Shown here: positions 46,033 to 55,655 of the stretch, piece after piece
Layout of the letters: each line of letters starts with the position of its first letter
Numbering within the stretch: position 1 is the stretch's first letter
Assembly (NCBI GenBank): GCA_009668945.1
Contig: SBEH01000002.1
Location: 124,001 to 188,000, forward strand
From: Actinomycetota bacterium
Lineage (GTDB): Bacteria; Actinomycetota; Coriobacteriia; Anaerosomatales; Anaerosomataceae
Length of the DNA: 64,000 nucleotides
Direction of reading: 5' to 3'
Translations under genes and position numbers: made by a program
The notes under the pieces: generated by a model
Seen by the model: the letters and a program-made list of their open reading frames with translations, nothing else
Database searches by the model: none
Told to the model about the DNA's origin: nothing

Positions 46033-48611
46033 CACCCGCCCCAGACAGAGCCGCCTCGTTCTTCGGCAGGCACCTCCACAGCCAGATCGTGACGCCTCTT
46101 ATCGTGGTCCTCCTGCTTGTGGGCGTCGTCGCGACGGTGGTTGCGGTCGGACTCATCGGCGAGGTCATCAACGACTGGGTAGATCAAGTCGCCCGGTCGA
46201 CGGCAGCCGCGGTCATCGCACGAATCGAAGAGCAGGGCTCCGATGCGATCCGTGGGGCCAAGCTCGCGGCAGAGAGCGCCGGTCTCGAGTCGGCCGTGTT
46301 GGCTCGTGACCCGGGTGCGATGTCGGGTCAGCTCGTGCTGCTCAACCAGTCGCTCCGGGCTGACAACCTGATGCTGCTGGACGAGAACGGACGCGCACTG
46401 GCGTCGACCGGGCTGCTGCAGGTAATGCCGGGCGATGAGCCCTTGGCGGCGAGTGATCGCGAGTATCTGGCTCTGTCCATGAGCCACCCGATCCTCGCGA
46501 GCATCGGCGCCAGGTATACCGTGTCCGCGCTCGAACCTGTCAAGGGCCCGGAAGGAAAGACGTACACGCTGGTGCACTCGACGCAACTCGACGAAGAGTA
46601 CGTTGCCGAGTTGGCCGCTTCGTCCGGGGCCGCCCTTTCGCTGTTCGACGATTCAGGCAGGCTGGTGGCGTCGGCGGTTCCGGCGGGCCTGAGCCAGGCG
46701 CTTCAGACCGTCATCGAGGCCCGACCCGACGCCATCGACAGTGCCGTGCAAGACGCGGCGGAGGGCAGGCCGACGACTAGGCCGCTGCAGGCGGATGGCG
46801 AGGACTACCGCGCGATAGCCACTGAGGTCCACTTCGGCGATGATCCGACGAACAGCACCCTATACCTGGTGACCACGGTGGGCACCGCCGTCACCGAGCA
46901 GGCACGCCGTACCACGACGAACCTGATCGTCATGTGGTCGATGGCGGCCGTGGCCGTGCTGATCGGACTCGGCTGGTGGGTCGCCCGCAGCATCTCCGTG
47001 CCGCTGGGCACGCTGTCGGCGGGCGCGGCTCGCGTCGCCGAGGGGGACTTCGAGGCCAAGGTCCATATAGAGGGGCTGAACGAGGTCGCGGAGCTGGCCG
47101 ACAGCTTCAACCGCATGACCGATTCGCTGCGGGAGCGAAGCGAGTCACTAACGAAGAAGGTGCTCGAACTCGCGACGCTCTACGAGATGAGCCGCGCGCT
47201 CGGCGCGACTCTCGAGTTGGATACGCTGCTCGAGTCGGTACTGGAGTCCGCGCTGCGGATCTTCGACGTGGAGATGGGCTACGTCACTATGGTGGACCGG
47301 GAGACCGGCGCACTCGAAGTCCGGGCCTGGAGGGGGACCGATCTGTCCGACGCGGACGACTCGACGATCCGCAATTCGATGTCCGAGTGGGTGATACGGG
47401 AAGGCCGGCCGCTCATTTTCAATCCGCCACAGAACGGTGATGAGGCCGAGGCCAAGGGGCACGGCGATAGTGTCACCGGCGCACTTGCCGCTCTCTGCGT
47501 GCCTCTGCCCTCATCGGAAGGCACGATCGGTGCGATCACGGTCGGGAGCGCCAATGCCGGTCAGCGGTTCACGAGCGACGATGTCCGGTTGCTGGCCACC
47601 ATCGCCAACCACGTCACGATCGCCGTCGGGAACATATCGCTCTTCTCCAACGTGCAGGATGCGTATCTGGCGACCGTTCGCGCGCTAGCTGCAGCGGTGG
47701 ATGCGAAGGACCCCTACACACGCGGTCACTCGGACGGTGTCGCCGCTTATGCGCTCATGATCGGCGAAGCGATGCAGCTCTCCTCGGAGCAGATGATCGC
47801 ACTCGAGATGGCAGCCTACCTTCACGACATCGGCAAGATCGGCATCAGCGAGGACATCCTGCTCAAGCCCGGCAAGCTGACCGACACCGAGATGGGCCAG
47901 ATGCGGCATCACCCGCTCATCGGCGCGAACATCCTGAAGCCGGTCGCCTTCCCGTGGCCGATCGCTCCGATCGTGCGACACCATCACGAGCAGTTCGACG
48001 GCAACGGCTATCCGGCAGGACTCAAGACCGAGGAGATCCCGATGTTGGCCCGCGTGCTCACGGTCGCAGATTCGTTCGAGGCGATGGTGGCAGACCGGCC
48101 GTACCGGCGCGGACGTTCGCAGCAGGAGGCCATGCTCGAGCTGCGGCGATGCTCCGGCACTCAGTTCGACCCCAAGGTCGTCGATGCGTTCGTCGATATC
48201 CTTGAGTCAAGCGACATGGGGATCAGCGAGCTCTCGAACGACGACCTCGATCTCGGGACCGATGAGGTCCAGGCGGTCTACATCGCAGTTGCCGACGGGA
48301 TGCTCTCGTGCTTCCGGCGCCTCGGTGGTCCCCGGCTGGCAAACAACCTCGAGCGCACGGTGAACGACCGCCTGCACGAAGAGGGCGTACCGTTGCTGCT
48401 CTCCGCGGGCCGGCTCACGCAGACCAACGATTCGCTCGCTGACGAGGACCTCGTGCCGATGCTCAGCCGTGCACTTGCGCTTATGACAGAAGGCATCGAG
48501 CATGCATCTGGGACCGGGCTGGCCGAGCACTTCCTCGGCGAGGCGCTCGAGGGTCTGCCGGAGCGCATGCGAACGCAAGCCTTGCGGCTCGGCCTCGCCG
48601 CTTCGGCGTAG
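46029..48611 (+). CDS. Membrane HD-GYP phosphodiesterase with sensor, HAMP and GAF domains
   Basis: The 860-residue protein has TM1 (about 20-44), a large outer sensor of the double-Cache type (about 45-295), TM2 (about 300-322), HAMP (about 323-375), a GAF domain (about 395-545) and HD-GYP (about 550-715). The last has HDIGK, HHPLIGANIL and HHHEQFDGNGYP, all catalytic residues present. It should hydrolyse c-di-GMP. A C-terminal region of about 130 residues has no known match. The ATG at 46029 overlaps the stop of a small upstream frame; a longer start at 45843 is less likely. Confidence 0.92.
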   Translation: MTPAPDRAASFFGRHLHSQIVTPLIVVLLLVGVVATVVAVGLIGEVINDWVDQVARSTAAAVIARIEEQGSDAIRGAKLAAESAGLESAVLARDPGAMSGQLVLLNQSLRADNLMLLDENGRALASTGLLQVMPGDEPLAASDREYLALSMSHPILASIGARYTVSALEPVKGPEGKTYTLVHSTQLDEEYVAELAASSGAALSLFDDSGRLVASAVPAGLSQALQTVIEARPDAIDSAVQDAAEGRPTTRPLQADGEDYRAIATEVHFGDDPTNSTLYLVTTVGTAVTEQARRTTTNLIVMWSMAAVAVLIGLGWWVARSISVPLGTLSAGAARVAEGDFEAKVHIEGLNEVAELADSFNRMTDSLRERSESLTKKVLELATLYEMSRALGATLELDTLLESVLESALRIFDVEMGYVTMVDRETGALEVRAWRGTDLSDADDSTIRNSMSEWVIREGRPLIFNPPQNGDEAEAKGHGDSVTGALAALCVPLPSSEGTIGAITVGSANAGQRFTSDDVRLLATIANHVTIAVGNISLFSNVQDAYLATVRALAAAVDAKDPYTRGHSDGVAAYALMIGEAMQLSSEQMIALEMAAYLHDIGKIGISEDILLKPGKLTDTEMGQMRHHPLIGANILKPVAFPWPIAPIVRHHHEQFDGNGYPAGLKTEEIPMLARVLTVADSFEAMVADRPYRRGRSQQEAMLELRRCSGTQFDPKVVDAFVDILESSDMGISELSNDDLDLGTDEVQAVYIAVADGMLSCFRRLGGPRLANNLERTVNDRLHEEGVPLLLSAGRLTQTNDSLADEDLVPMLSRALALMTEGIEHASGTGLAEHFLGEALEGLPERMRTQALRLGLAASA

Positions 48612-48702
48612 CCACCGGCCGTCGCGGCAAGGCCTCCTTTTGTTGGTACACTATCTGCCACTGTCCCGGCACGCCCCGAGGGGGCGCGACGAGAGGTCGA
48701 GC

Positions 48703-49962
48703 ATGGCAGTGATCGTCCAGAAGTACGGGGGGACCTCCGTGGGCACGCCCGAGCGCATCCGGGCGGTGGCGCAGCGGATCGTTGCAGCCAAGGAGGAAGG
48801 GCACAGCCTTGTCGCGGTCGTCTCGGCCATGGGTGACGTTACCGACGAACTCGTCGAGCTTGCCGTGCAGATCAACCCCGAACCTCCTGAGCGGGAGATG
48901 GACATGCTCCTCGCGACCGGCGAGCAGGTGTCCATCGCGCTGCTGGCCATGGCGATCCACGCACTGGGCCATGAAGCCATCTCCTTCACCGGACCGCAGG
49001 TGGGAATCGTCACTGACCACGGGCACACGAAGGCGAGGATCCTTGAAGTCCGTGCCGACCGGGTGCGCGACGCCATCGCCGAGGGCCGCATCGTCATCGT
49101 CGCCGGTTTTCAGGGAATGACGGCCGACGGGCACATCACGACGCTCGGGCGGGGGGGCTCGGACACCACTGCCGTCGCTGTCGCGGCGGGAATCGGCGCA
49201 GATGTCTGCGAGATCTACACGGATGTTGACGGTGTGTACACGGCGGACCCCAGAGTAGTGCCCGACGCGCGCAAGATAGACGTGATCGGCTACGAGGCGA
49301 TGCTGGAACTCGCGGCGGCCGGCGCGGCCGTGCTGAACTTGCGTTCGGTGGAATTCGCACGCAATCACGGTGTGGTCATACACTGCCGCTCAAGCTTCAC
49401 GGAAGCGCCGGGCACGATCGTCAAGGAGGCTGACGAATCGATGGAGCAAGCGATCATCTCGGGCGTGGCGCACGACACTTCGGAGGCGAAGATCACCATT
49501 CGCGACGTTCCCGACCGGCCGGGTGTGGCCGCGACGGTGTTCACGCGGATGGCTGAGGCCAACGTGAACGTCGACATGATCATCCAGAACGTGTCCGAGG
49601 CCGGAATGACCGACATTTCCTTCACCACACCCAAGGCGGATCTAGTCCGCGCGCGAAAGGCTGCCGAGGTGGTGGTCTGCGAGCTCGGCGCCAGAGAGTG
49701 GCTGGTCGACGAGTCCATCGCGAAGGTCTCTCTCATCGGCGCCGGGATGAAGACGCATCCGGGCGTAGCGGCACAGATGTTCCGGGCGCTGTCTCAAGCG
49801 GGAGTGAACATCGACCTCATCTCGACATCGACGATACGCATCACGTGCGTTGTGGCCGCTCAGGAGGCCGAGGCTGCAGTCAGGGCGCTGCACAGCAGTT
49901 TCGGTCTGGACGATGCCGAGGTCACGACCGAAGTGGTTCCGGCGTGCGGGGACGGTGAGTAG
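48703..49962 (+). CDS. lysC: Aspartokinase
   Basis: This enzyme phosphorylates aspartate in the first step toward lysine, threonine, methionine and diaminopimelate. The 419 residues have the kinase domain (VQKYGGTSVGTPERI, ATGEQVSIALLAMAI, TTLGRGGSDTTAVAVAAG) and two C-terminal ACT domains (KITIRDVPDRPGVAATVF; SLIGAGMKTHPGVAAQMF). GAGAGG precedes the ATG at 48703. No known lysine riboswitch fits the 91-nt leader. A TACACT at 48647-48652 could be the -10. asd follows 2 nt later. Confidence 0.96.
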   Translation: MAVIVQKYGGTSVGTPERIRAVAQRIVAAKEEGHSLVAVVSAMGDVTDELVELAVQINPEPPEREMDMLLATGEQVSIALLAMAIHALGHEAISFTGPQVGIVTDHGHTKARILEVRADRVRDAIAEGRIVIVAGFQGMTADGHITTLGRGGSDTTAVAVAAGIGADVCEIYTDVDGVYTADPRVVPDARKIDVIGYEAMLELAAAGAAVLNLRSVEFARNHGVVIHCRSSFTEAPGTIVKEADESMEQAIISGVAHDTSEAKITIRDVPDRPGVAATVFTRMAEANVNVDMIIQNVSEAGMTDISFTTPKADLVRARKAAEVVVCELGAREWLVDESIAKVSLIGAGMKTHPGVAAQMFRALSQAGVNIDLISTSTIRITCVVAAQEAEAAVRALHSSFGLDDAEVTTEVVPACGDGE

Positions 49963-49964
49963 CT

Positions 49965-50990
49965 ATGGGCTGGGACAAGACGATGTCCGAAGCGCCGGTG
50001 GTGGCCGTGGGCGGCGCCACGGGTGCGGTGGGCCGTGAGATGCTGGCAGTCCTCGAGCAGCGTGCGTTTCCCGCGTCGCGGGTGATAGCGCTGGCGTCGT
50101 CACGCTCGGCGGGCAAGACCGTGCCCTTCGGGGGCGGCGAACTCGTTGTCGAGGAGATGACCCCCGGCAGCTTCGAAGACGTGGACATCGCGCTGTTCAG
50201 CGCTGGCGCGGGCATCTCCAAGCAGTTCCGGGACGCGGTCACCGGTGCCGGATGCGTCATGATCGACAACTCATCGGCGTTCCGGATGGACGATGACGTC
50301 CCCCTGGTGGTCCCCGAGGTGAACCCTCACGACCTGGAGTGGCACAGCGGCGTCATCGCGAATCCGAACTGCTCGACCATCCAGATGGTCGTCGTGCTCG
50401 ACGTCCTGAACTCCCTCGCACCGATCTCGCGGGTCGTGGTTTCCACCTACCAGGCCGCCTCAGGCGCGGGCCAAGCGGCGATGGACGAGCTGTACTCGCA
50501 GACGGGCGACTTCCTCGCCGGCCGCGAGCTCGTCCCGAGCGCGTTCGCACATCGCATCGCGTTCAACTGCATCCCGCAGATAGACGTCTTCCTCGATGAC
50601 GGCTCCACCAAGGAAGAGTGGAAGATGGTCGTCGAGACCCAGAAGATCATGGGGCTGCCCGATTTGCCCGTCTCCGCCACGTGCGTTCGCGTGCCGGTGC
50701 TCCGTTGCCACTCGGAGGCCGTGAACGTGCAGTTCTCCGAGCCTGTGAGCGTGGAGGCGGCTCGTGCGGCACTTGCTGCCGCACCGGGGGTCACGCTCAT
50801 GGACGATCCAGCATCCAAGACTTACCCGATGCCGGGCCTGCTCGAAGGAACCGACGACTGCTATGTCGGCCGGCTCCGGGTGGACATCAGCGTTCCGTAC
50901 GGCCTCCAGTTCTGGATCGTCGCGGACCAGCTCCGCAAGGGCGCGGCACTCAACGCCGTGCAGATAGCCGAGGCACTGCTCGGGCGGTAA
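49965..50990 (+). CDS. asd: Aspartate-semialdehyde dehydrogenase
   Basis: The 341-residue enzyme reduces aspartyl phosphate to the semialdehyde. NADP site GGATGAVGREML, catalytic Cys in NPNCSTIQMV, then QAASGAGQAAMDEL and the substrate-binding region DDCYVGRLRVDIS are seen. It is the next enzyme after aspartokinase. The ATG at 49965 is used; another at 49983 is possible. Confidence 0.96.
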   Translation: MGWDKTMSEAPVVAVGGATGAVGREMLAVLEQRAFPASRVIALASSRSAGKTVPFGGGELVVEEMTPGSFEDVDIALFSAGAGISKQFRDAVTGAGCVMIDNSSAFRMDDDVPLVVPEVNPHDLEWHSGVIANPNCSTIQMVVVLDVLNSLAPISRVVVSTYQAASGAGQAAMDELYSQTGDFLAGRELVPSAFAHRIAFNCIPQIDVFLDDGSTKEEWKMVVETQKIMGLPDLPVSATCVRVPVLRCHSEAVNVQFSEPVSVEAARAALAAAPGVTLMDDPASKTYPMPGLLEGTDDCYVGRLRVDISVPYGLQFWIVADQLRKGAALNAVQIAEALLGR

Positions 50991-51060
50991 GATTGGGCAG
51001 CGCGCACCCGGTCCCGCGCGCCGCGGATAGGGTCTCCTGGAGCCGAGGGGAGCTCTGAAG

Positions 51061-51741
51061 ATGGGCGAGCAGACGATTCTGATCGTCGAGGACGACGCAA
51101 CGATCGCGCGTTTCGTGGAGCTCGAGCTGGAGCATGCCGGTTTCGACGTGCTCCGGGCCGGCGAGGGGCCGACCGCGATCGAATTGCTGGAATCGAACCA
51201 TGTGGACCTCGTTCTGCTCGACCTCATGCTTCCGGGCATCGACGGCATCGATGTCGCGAGGCACATCCGCAAGAAGGGCTCAGAGGTACCGATCCTCATG
51301 CTGACTGCCCGTGCGGAGACGCACGACGTCGTATCCGGCTTCGACGCAGGTGCGGACGACTACCTTCGCAAGCCGTTCGAGATCCCGGAACTGCTGTCTC
51401 GCATCCGCGCGCTACTCAAACGGTCGTCCTCCGGTTCCGCACAATCGCCGCTGGAAGCCTCCGGCGTTCGGATCGATCCCGAGCGCCGTTTGGCGACGCT
51501 GGCCGGACAGCCGCTCGACCTGACCGCCAAGGAGTTCGACCTGCTGGCCTACCTGGTGGCCAACGCGGGGCGAGTCATCTCACGTGACGAGATCCTGGGC
51601 GCCGTATGGGGCGCGCAGCACTCCACCGACTCCAACGTCATCGAGGTCTTCGTCTGCCACATCCGGAACAAGATCGGCGATCGCGAGAATCGCATCGTCC
51701 AGACGATCCGGGGAGTCGGGTACTTCTTCGCGAGGGGCTAG
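51061..51741 (+). CDS. OmpR/PhoB-family response regulator
   Basis: The 226-residue regulator has a receiver (ILIVEDDATIARF, Asp in LVLLDLMLPGIDG, Lys in YLRKPFEIPELLSRI) and a C-terminal winged helix (about 130-226; LTAKEFDLLAYLVANAGRVIS, VIEVFVCHIRNKIG, RGVGYFF). GGGGAG precedes the ATG. The paired kinase follows 8 nt later. Confidence 0.95.
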   Translation: MGEQTILIVEDDATIARFVELELEHAGFDVLRAGEGPTAIELLESNHVDLVLLDLMLPGIDGIDVARHIRKKGSEVPILMLTARAETHDVVSGFDAGADDYLRKPFEIPELLSRIRALLKRSSSGSAQSPLEASGVRIDPERRLATLAGQPLDLTAKEFDLLAYLVANAGRVISRDEILGAVWGAQHSTDSNVIEVFVCHIRNKIGDRENRIVQTIRGVGYFFARG

Positions 51742-51749
51742 GATTTCCG

Positions 51750-53252
51750 GTGCGTCTCACGTCGATACGTGCACGCGTCGCCCTGGTGTCGGCGGTCTAC
51801 GCTGTCCTGCTGGTGGGCGGTGTCACTGTCGGCACGTATATGCTCGTCTCGACCGGCATGTCGCGAACTGCGGCGATTGCCTCCGCACGACTTGCGAGAT
51901 CGGGTCAGCTAGCAATCGACGGCGTGGTCGAGGACATGCTCGCCGAGGCCGATCGCCGTGGTCTGAGCGATGTCGAGACCGAAGCGTACGTGGCCCGCAC
52001 GCTGATCGGAGCGGCACCGAACCCGGTTTCCGCCGGACTCGCGAACGAGGCCATGTACAGCCTCTTCGTGTGGCAGGACGAGTCTGTCGGGCCGACGCTC
52101 GCATGGTCGGTAGGCGGGAGTGGTCCCGAGGAGTCAGCCGCCGAGAGGCTAGAGGCGGCGGAGCAGGGCAGGATGGTCCAGCGGACGAGCAAGCTGCGGC
52201 CGCTGATCACGAGCATGCTGTTCCGTGCCGATCTCGGGCGCTACGTCACAGATATCCCGGTGGAGATCCCCGGCGTGGCCAGGGCGGTGCTCGAGGTCGA
52301 CTATTCGGCCACGGAGGAGGAGGCGACGCTCGATTCCACACGCTTGCCGATGACCGCGGTCGCGCTCGTGTCGCTGGTAATGGCGCTGCTGATCGCGAGC
52401 ATGACGACCCGCTGGACCCTATCGCTCGTCGGCGACCTGCGGCGAACCGCGGACTCAGTCGATATCGGACGTCTGGACGTGCGACTGCCGGAGGAAGGGA
52501 AAACCGAGGTCGCAGAGCTCGCGCGGTCCCTCAACCGCCTGATCGGCAATCTGCAGCGCCGCAATGAGGCACAAGCCCGGTTCATCGCCGACGCTTCTCA
52601 CGAGTTGGCTACCCCGGTGGCGGGTATCCGCGGGTACGTCAACATCCTGCGGGCATGGGGCGCCGAGGACCCGGCGCTGCGCGAGGAAGCCGTGAGCGCG
52701 ATCGACCGCGAATCGCGACGGATGGCCCGGCTCTGCAGCGACCTGCTCTCCGTGATACGCAATGAGGAGCTCGTCGAGTACCGGCAAATCCGCTACGACA
52801 TTAATGCCACGTGTCGAGAGGTGGTCGCCAACGCTGCCACGCGCTACTTCGACAAGCACCTGGACTACTGCGGTCCGGAGGAGGGCCCGCTGTGGCTGCA
52901 CGGTGATCCGGACCGCATCGAAGAGGCGCTCGGCATCCTGGTCGACAACGCCTGCAAGTACACTCCGAGTGGAGGCAAGGTCTCCGTCACGAGCAGACGG
53001 TACCGCGACCGGATCGTGGTCGATGTCACGGACACGGGCGAGGGCATCCCCGAGGACGATCTGCCAAGCATCTTCGAGCGGTTCTACCGCAGCGATACCT
53101 CGCGGTCGAAGGAGACGGGCGGCTTCGGCCTGGGTCTGGCCATCGCGCAGCACATCGTCGACGCGAGTGGCGGCGAGATCTCGGTGCAGAGCAAGATCGG
53201 CGAAGGAACGACGTTCTCAGTCAGCCTGCCGAGACAGAGGAGCCGGTCGTGA
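51750..53252 (+). CDS. Sensor histidine kinase (HAMP-type)
   Basis: The 500-residue kinase has TM1 (about 9-30), an outer sensor of about 160 residues, TM2 (about 197-218), a HAMP region, a DHp helix with phospho-acceptor His in ADASHELATPVAGI, and an ATPase domain (VDNACKYTPSG, DTGEGIP, FGLGLAIAQHI). It partners the preceding regulator. The GTG at 51750 is 8 nt after that gene. Its 3' end overlaps the QueT-like gene by 4 nt. The stimulus is unknown. Confidence 0.94.
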   Translation: MRLTSIRARVALVSAVYAVLLVGGVTVGTYMLVSTGMSRTAAIASARLARSGQLAIDGVVEDMLAEADRRGLSDVETEAYVARTLIGAAPNPVSAGLANEAMYSLFVWQDESVGPTLAWSVGGSGPEESAAERLEAAEQGRMVQRTSKLRPLITSMLFRADLGRYVTDIPVEIPGVARAVLEVDYSATEEEATLDSTRLPMTAVALVSLVMALLIASMTTRWTLSLVGDLRRTADSVDIGRLDVRLPEEGKTEVAELARSLNRLIGNLQRRNEAQARFIADASHELATPVAGIRGYVNILRAWGAEDPALREEAVSAIDRESRRMARLCSDLLSVIRNEELVEYRQIRYDINATCREVVANAATRYFDKHLDYCGPEEGPLWLHGDPDRIEEALGILVDNACKYTPSGGKVSVTSRRYRDRIVVDVTDTGEGIPEDDLPSIFERFYRSDTSRSKETGGFGLGLAIAQHIVDASGGEISVQSKIGEGTTFSVSLPRQRSRS

Positions 53253-53824
53253 GTGGGCATGCACGGACGATCGCCCATGCAGGCGTGATTGCCGCGACGT
53301 ATGCCGCGCTCACCCTGGTAGTGATACAGAGCCCGCTTGGCTACGGTCCGGTGCAGTTCCGGCTCTCCGAGGCCCTAACGGTGGTCGCATGCCTCACGCC
53401 GGCAGCGATTCCCGGACTCTGGATCGGAGCGGTCGTGGCCAACGCTTTCATGCTCACGCAGTTCGGCGCGCTCGGCCTCCTCGATGTGGTCTTCGGCGCC
53501 GGAGCGACGCTCATCGGTGCCTGGTGGACCTGGCGTCATCACGACCGCCCGGTCGTGGCTCTGGCCGGTCCGGTGCTGGCAAACGCGCTTGTCGTGCCGG
53601 CCTATCTGCCGCTGATGCTGACCGGCGCCACCGGCCTGGACTTCTACCGACTGGCTGTCTTCGGCTTGGATATGTCCGGGTCGTGGTGGAGCATGTACCT
53701 GTTCGGGTTCGTTGCCGTGGGGTTGGGTCAGGCAGTCGTGGTATACGGGCTCGGATTGCCCCTGCTGGGCTTGCTGAAGAGGCTGGGCGTGGGCGGGGCG
53801 TTGACGGAACCGGATCAAGGGTAG
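53249..53824 (+). CDS. QueT-like membrane transporter
   Basis: The 191-residue protein has about six TMs and a QueT-type sequence (YGPVQFRLSEALTVVACLTPAAIPGLWIGAVVANAF). QueT proteins are ECF S-components proposed to import queuosine precursors. No energising ECF module lies nearby, so it would share one encoded elsewhere. The GTG overlaps the kinase stop and the hydrogenase-like gene follows 1 nt later. Confidence 0.85.
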   Translation: MSGHARTIAHAGVIAATYAALTLVVIQSPLGYGPVQFRLSEALTVVACLTPAAIPGLWIGAVVANAFMLTQFGALGLLDVVFGAGATLIGAWWTWRHHDRPVVALAGPVLANALVVPAYLPLMLTGATGLDFYRLAVFGLDMSGSWWSMYLFGFVAVGLGQAVVVYGLGLPLLGLLKRLGVGGALTEPDQG

Positions 53825-53825
53825 G

Positions 53826-55640
53826 GTGGGCGTATTGGAGCAGATCTCCCTGGACGTCGCTCCTCTCATCACGCATCCGAAAGAGACGTGCAACGAGTGC
53901 TGGGGGTGCGTGCGCGCGTGTCCGGTGAGAGCGATCCGGGTCGTCGCAGGTCATTCCGAGGTCGTGCAGGACAAGTGCGTCGCATGCGGCCTGTGCGTGA
54001 CCGAGTGTGGCAGGGACGGCCACGTGGTTCGAGACGACACCCCCGCCGTACGCGAGATCCTGCGCTCGCGGCGTCCCGTGGTGGCGCTGCTCGCCAGCGA
54101 GTTCATTGCGGCGCTCTACCCGATGACCGTCTCGCAGATCGAGCGCGGACTGGAGATGCTCGGCTTCGCGGCGATAGAGACGACGCTCCTCGGAGAGGAG
54201 CTGGTCGCCGAGGCGTACGAGAAGCTTCATCTCCGGGACGACATCCTGCTCAGCATGCGCTCGACGTGCCCGGTGGCGGTGAACTTCGTGCGCAAGTACT
54301 TCCCGTCGCTCGTTCCGGCGCTTGCGCCCATCGTGCCGCCGTACATCGCGCAAGCGAAGCTGATTCGAGAGGTTTACGCGGAAGACGTCGCGATCGTATA
54401 CGTGAGTCCTTGCTTCGCGCGCAAGGACGAGTTCCGAGATCCGCAATTCGGCGGTGCGGTAAACGTCGCGATCGACTTCACCGAACTCAAGCGCATGTTC
54501 GATGAAGGCGCCGACACGAACCAGGTGCATCGGTCGGCGGTTCGGAACTCCCGTCCGAGCGCACTGAAGGAGATATCGCTCACGGACGGCTTTCCGAGGC
54601 AGACGCTTGTGAAGCGCAATCTCACCGACGTTTCGGTAGAAGTGGCTCGCGGCCTGGATGAAGTGGACCGGTTGCTGCGGGCGCTGATGGCGGGCGAGGC
54701 GGGTCCGTCGATCATCGACATGCTCAACTGCGAGGGTTGCCTCGACGGCCCGGCGGTCAGTTCCGGTCTGTCGGTGTTCGCGAAGCGCAGCATCGAGGCG
54801 TCGGCGCGAGAGCACCCCGGGACGACGCACGTCAGCACGCGCGCCATGCTGGGTGTGCTGCCGTCGATCGACAGCATCCGGTCGTTCAACGCCGCTCCGG
54901 TATACACCCCTACTCCCACTGACGCTCAGATCGACGAGATACTGGAGTCCGGACGCCTTACGCGCCAGACGGCCCCGGACTGCGGAGCGTGCGGTTGGAC
55001 GACCTGCGTAGAGCACGCTGCAGCTGTCTTCAACGCGGAGTCCTCGTGGGACCTGTGCCTTCCGCTCCAGCGGGCGCTGTTCGAGGAGCAGGCGTCGGTG
55101 CTGGACGCCCACCGCGATGCTCTGGCCGAATCCCGCACGCTCGACCCGGGCACGGGCCTGTGGAACAAGCGCACGTTCGCCGACCGGCTGGACCTGGAAC
55201 TCTCGCGCCACCTCCGCTACGGCTCATCGCTGGCCGTCGTCCTCCTCGACATCGACGGTTTCGGGGCGGTCAACGACGTGGCCGGCCGGGAAGGCGGCGA
55301 TCTAGCGCTCCAGCTCGTCGCCGAGCGGATCTCGACCTCGCTGCGCGCGACGGACTTCCCGGCGAGATGGACGGGCGACCAGTTCGCGGTGATCCTGCCA
55401 GGCATCGGAAAGACAGCGGCTTTCGCAGCGGCCGAGAAGCTTAGGGAGGTCGTGGGCGGTGCGGCCTACGAGATCGTGGCTGGCGGGTATACAGGGAGTG
55501 TCAGCCTGACCGCCTCGGTCGGCGTCTCGGCGGCGTCGCAGGCCATCGCCGATGCGCACAGCCTTCTCGAAGCGGCGGATGCGGCGCTGCATGAGGCGAT
55601 GAGCACCGGGAGGAACAGAGTGCATCTGGCCCCCGGGTAG
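53826..55640 (+). CDS. Ferredoxin-[FeFe]-hydrogenase-like-GGDEF fusion sensor
   Basis: A 604-residue soluble protein with five parts. There is an N-terminal 2x[4Fe-4S] ferredoxin (Cys 22, 25, 28, 32; 51, 54, 57, 61). An [FeFe]-hydrogenase H-cluster domain (about 75-365) follows with ligands Cys 148 (STCP), Cys 196 (SPCFARKDEF), Cys 302 and Cys 305 (NCEGC). Next is a PF04060-type [4Fe-4S] site (Cys 386, 389, 394, 411). A short coil leads to a GGDEF domain (about 441-600). Thr replaces the proton-relay Cys before Cys 148, as expected for a sensor rather than an efficient catalyst. The signature is TGDQF at 516-520; an RATD I-site (507-510) precedes it. It may couple H2 or ferredoxin redox state to c-di-GMP. 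Catalysis is unproven. Confidence 0.88.
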   Translation: MGVLEQISLDVAPLITHPKETCNECWGCVRACPVRAIRVVAGHSEVVQDKCVACGLCVTECGRDGHVVRDDTPAVREILRSRRPVVALLASEFIAALYPMTVSQIERGLEMLGFAAIETTLLGEELVAEAYEKLHLRDDILLSMRSTCPVAVNFVRKYFPSLVPALAPIVPPYIAQAKLIREVYAEDVAIVYVSPCFARKDEFRDPQFGGAVNVAIDFTELKRMFDEGADTNQVHRSAVRNSRPSALKEISLTDGFPRQTLVKRNLTDVSVEVARGLDEVDRLLRALMAGEAGPSIIDMLNCEGCLDGPAVSSGLSVFAKRSIEASAREHPGTTHVSTRAMLGVLPSIDSIRSFNAAPVYTPTPTDAQIDEILESGRLTRQTAPDCGACGWTTCVEHAAAVFNAESSWDLCLPLQRALFEEQASVLDAHRDALAESRTLDPGTGLWNKRTFADRLDLELSRHLRYGSSLAVVLLDIDGFGAVNDVAGREGGDLALQLVAERISTSLRATDFPARWTGDQFAVILPGIGKTAAFAAAEKLREVVGGAAYEIVAGGYTGSVSLTASVGVSAASQAIADAHSLLEAADAALHEAMSTGRNRVHLAPG

Positions 55641-55655
55641 GAGGGTCGGCGAAGG

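Noticed and set aside
48612-48702. Lysine riboswitch before lysC
   Set aside because: The 91-nt leader is too short and lacks the conserved core.
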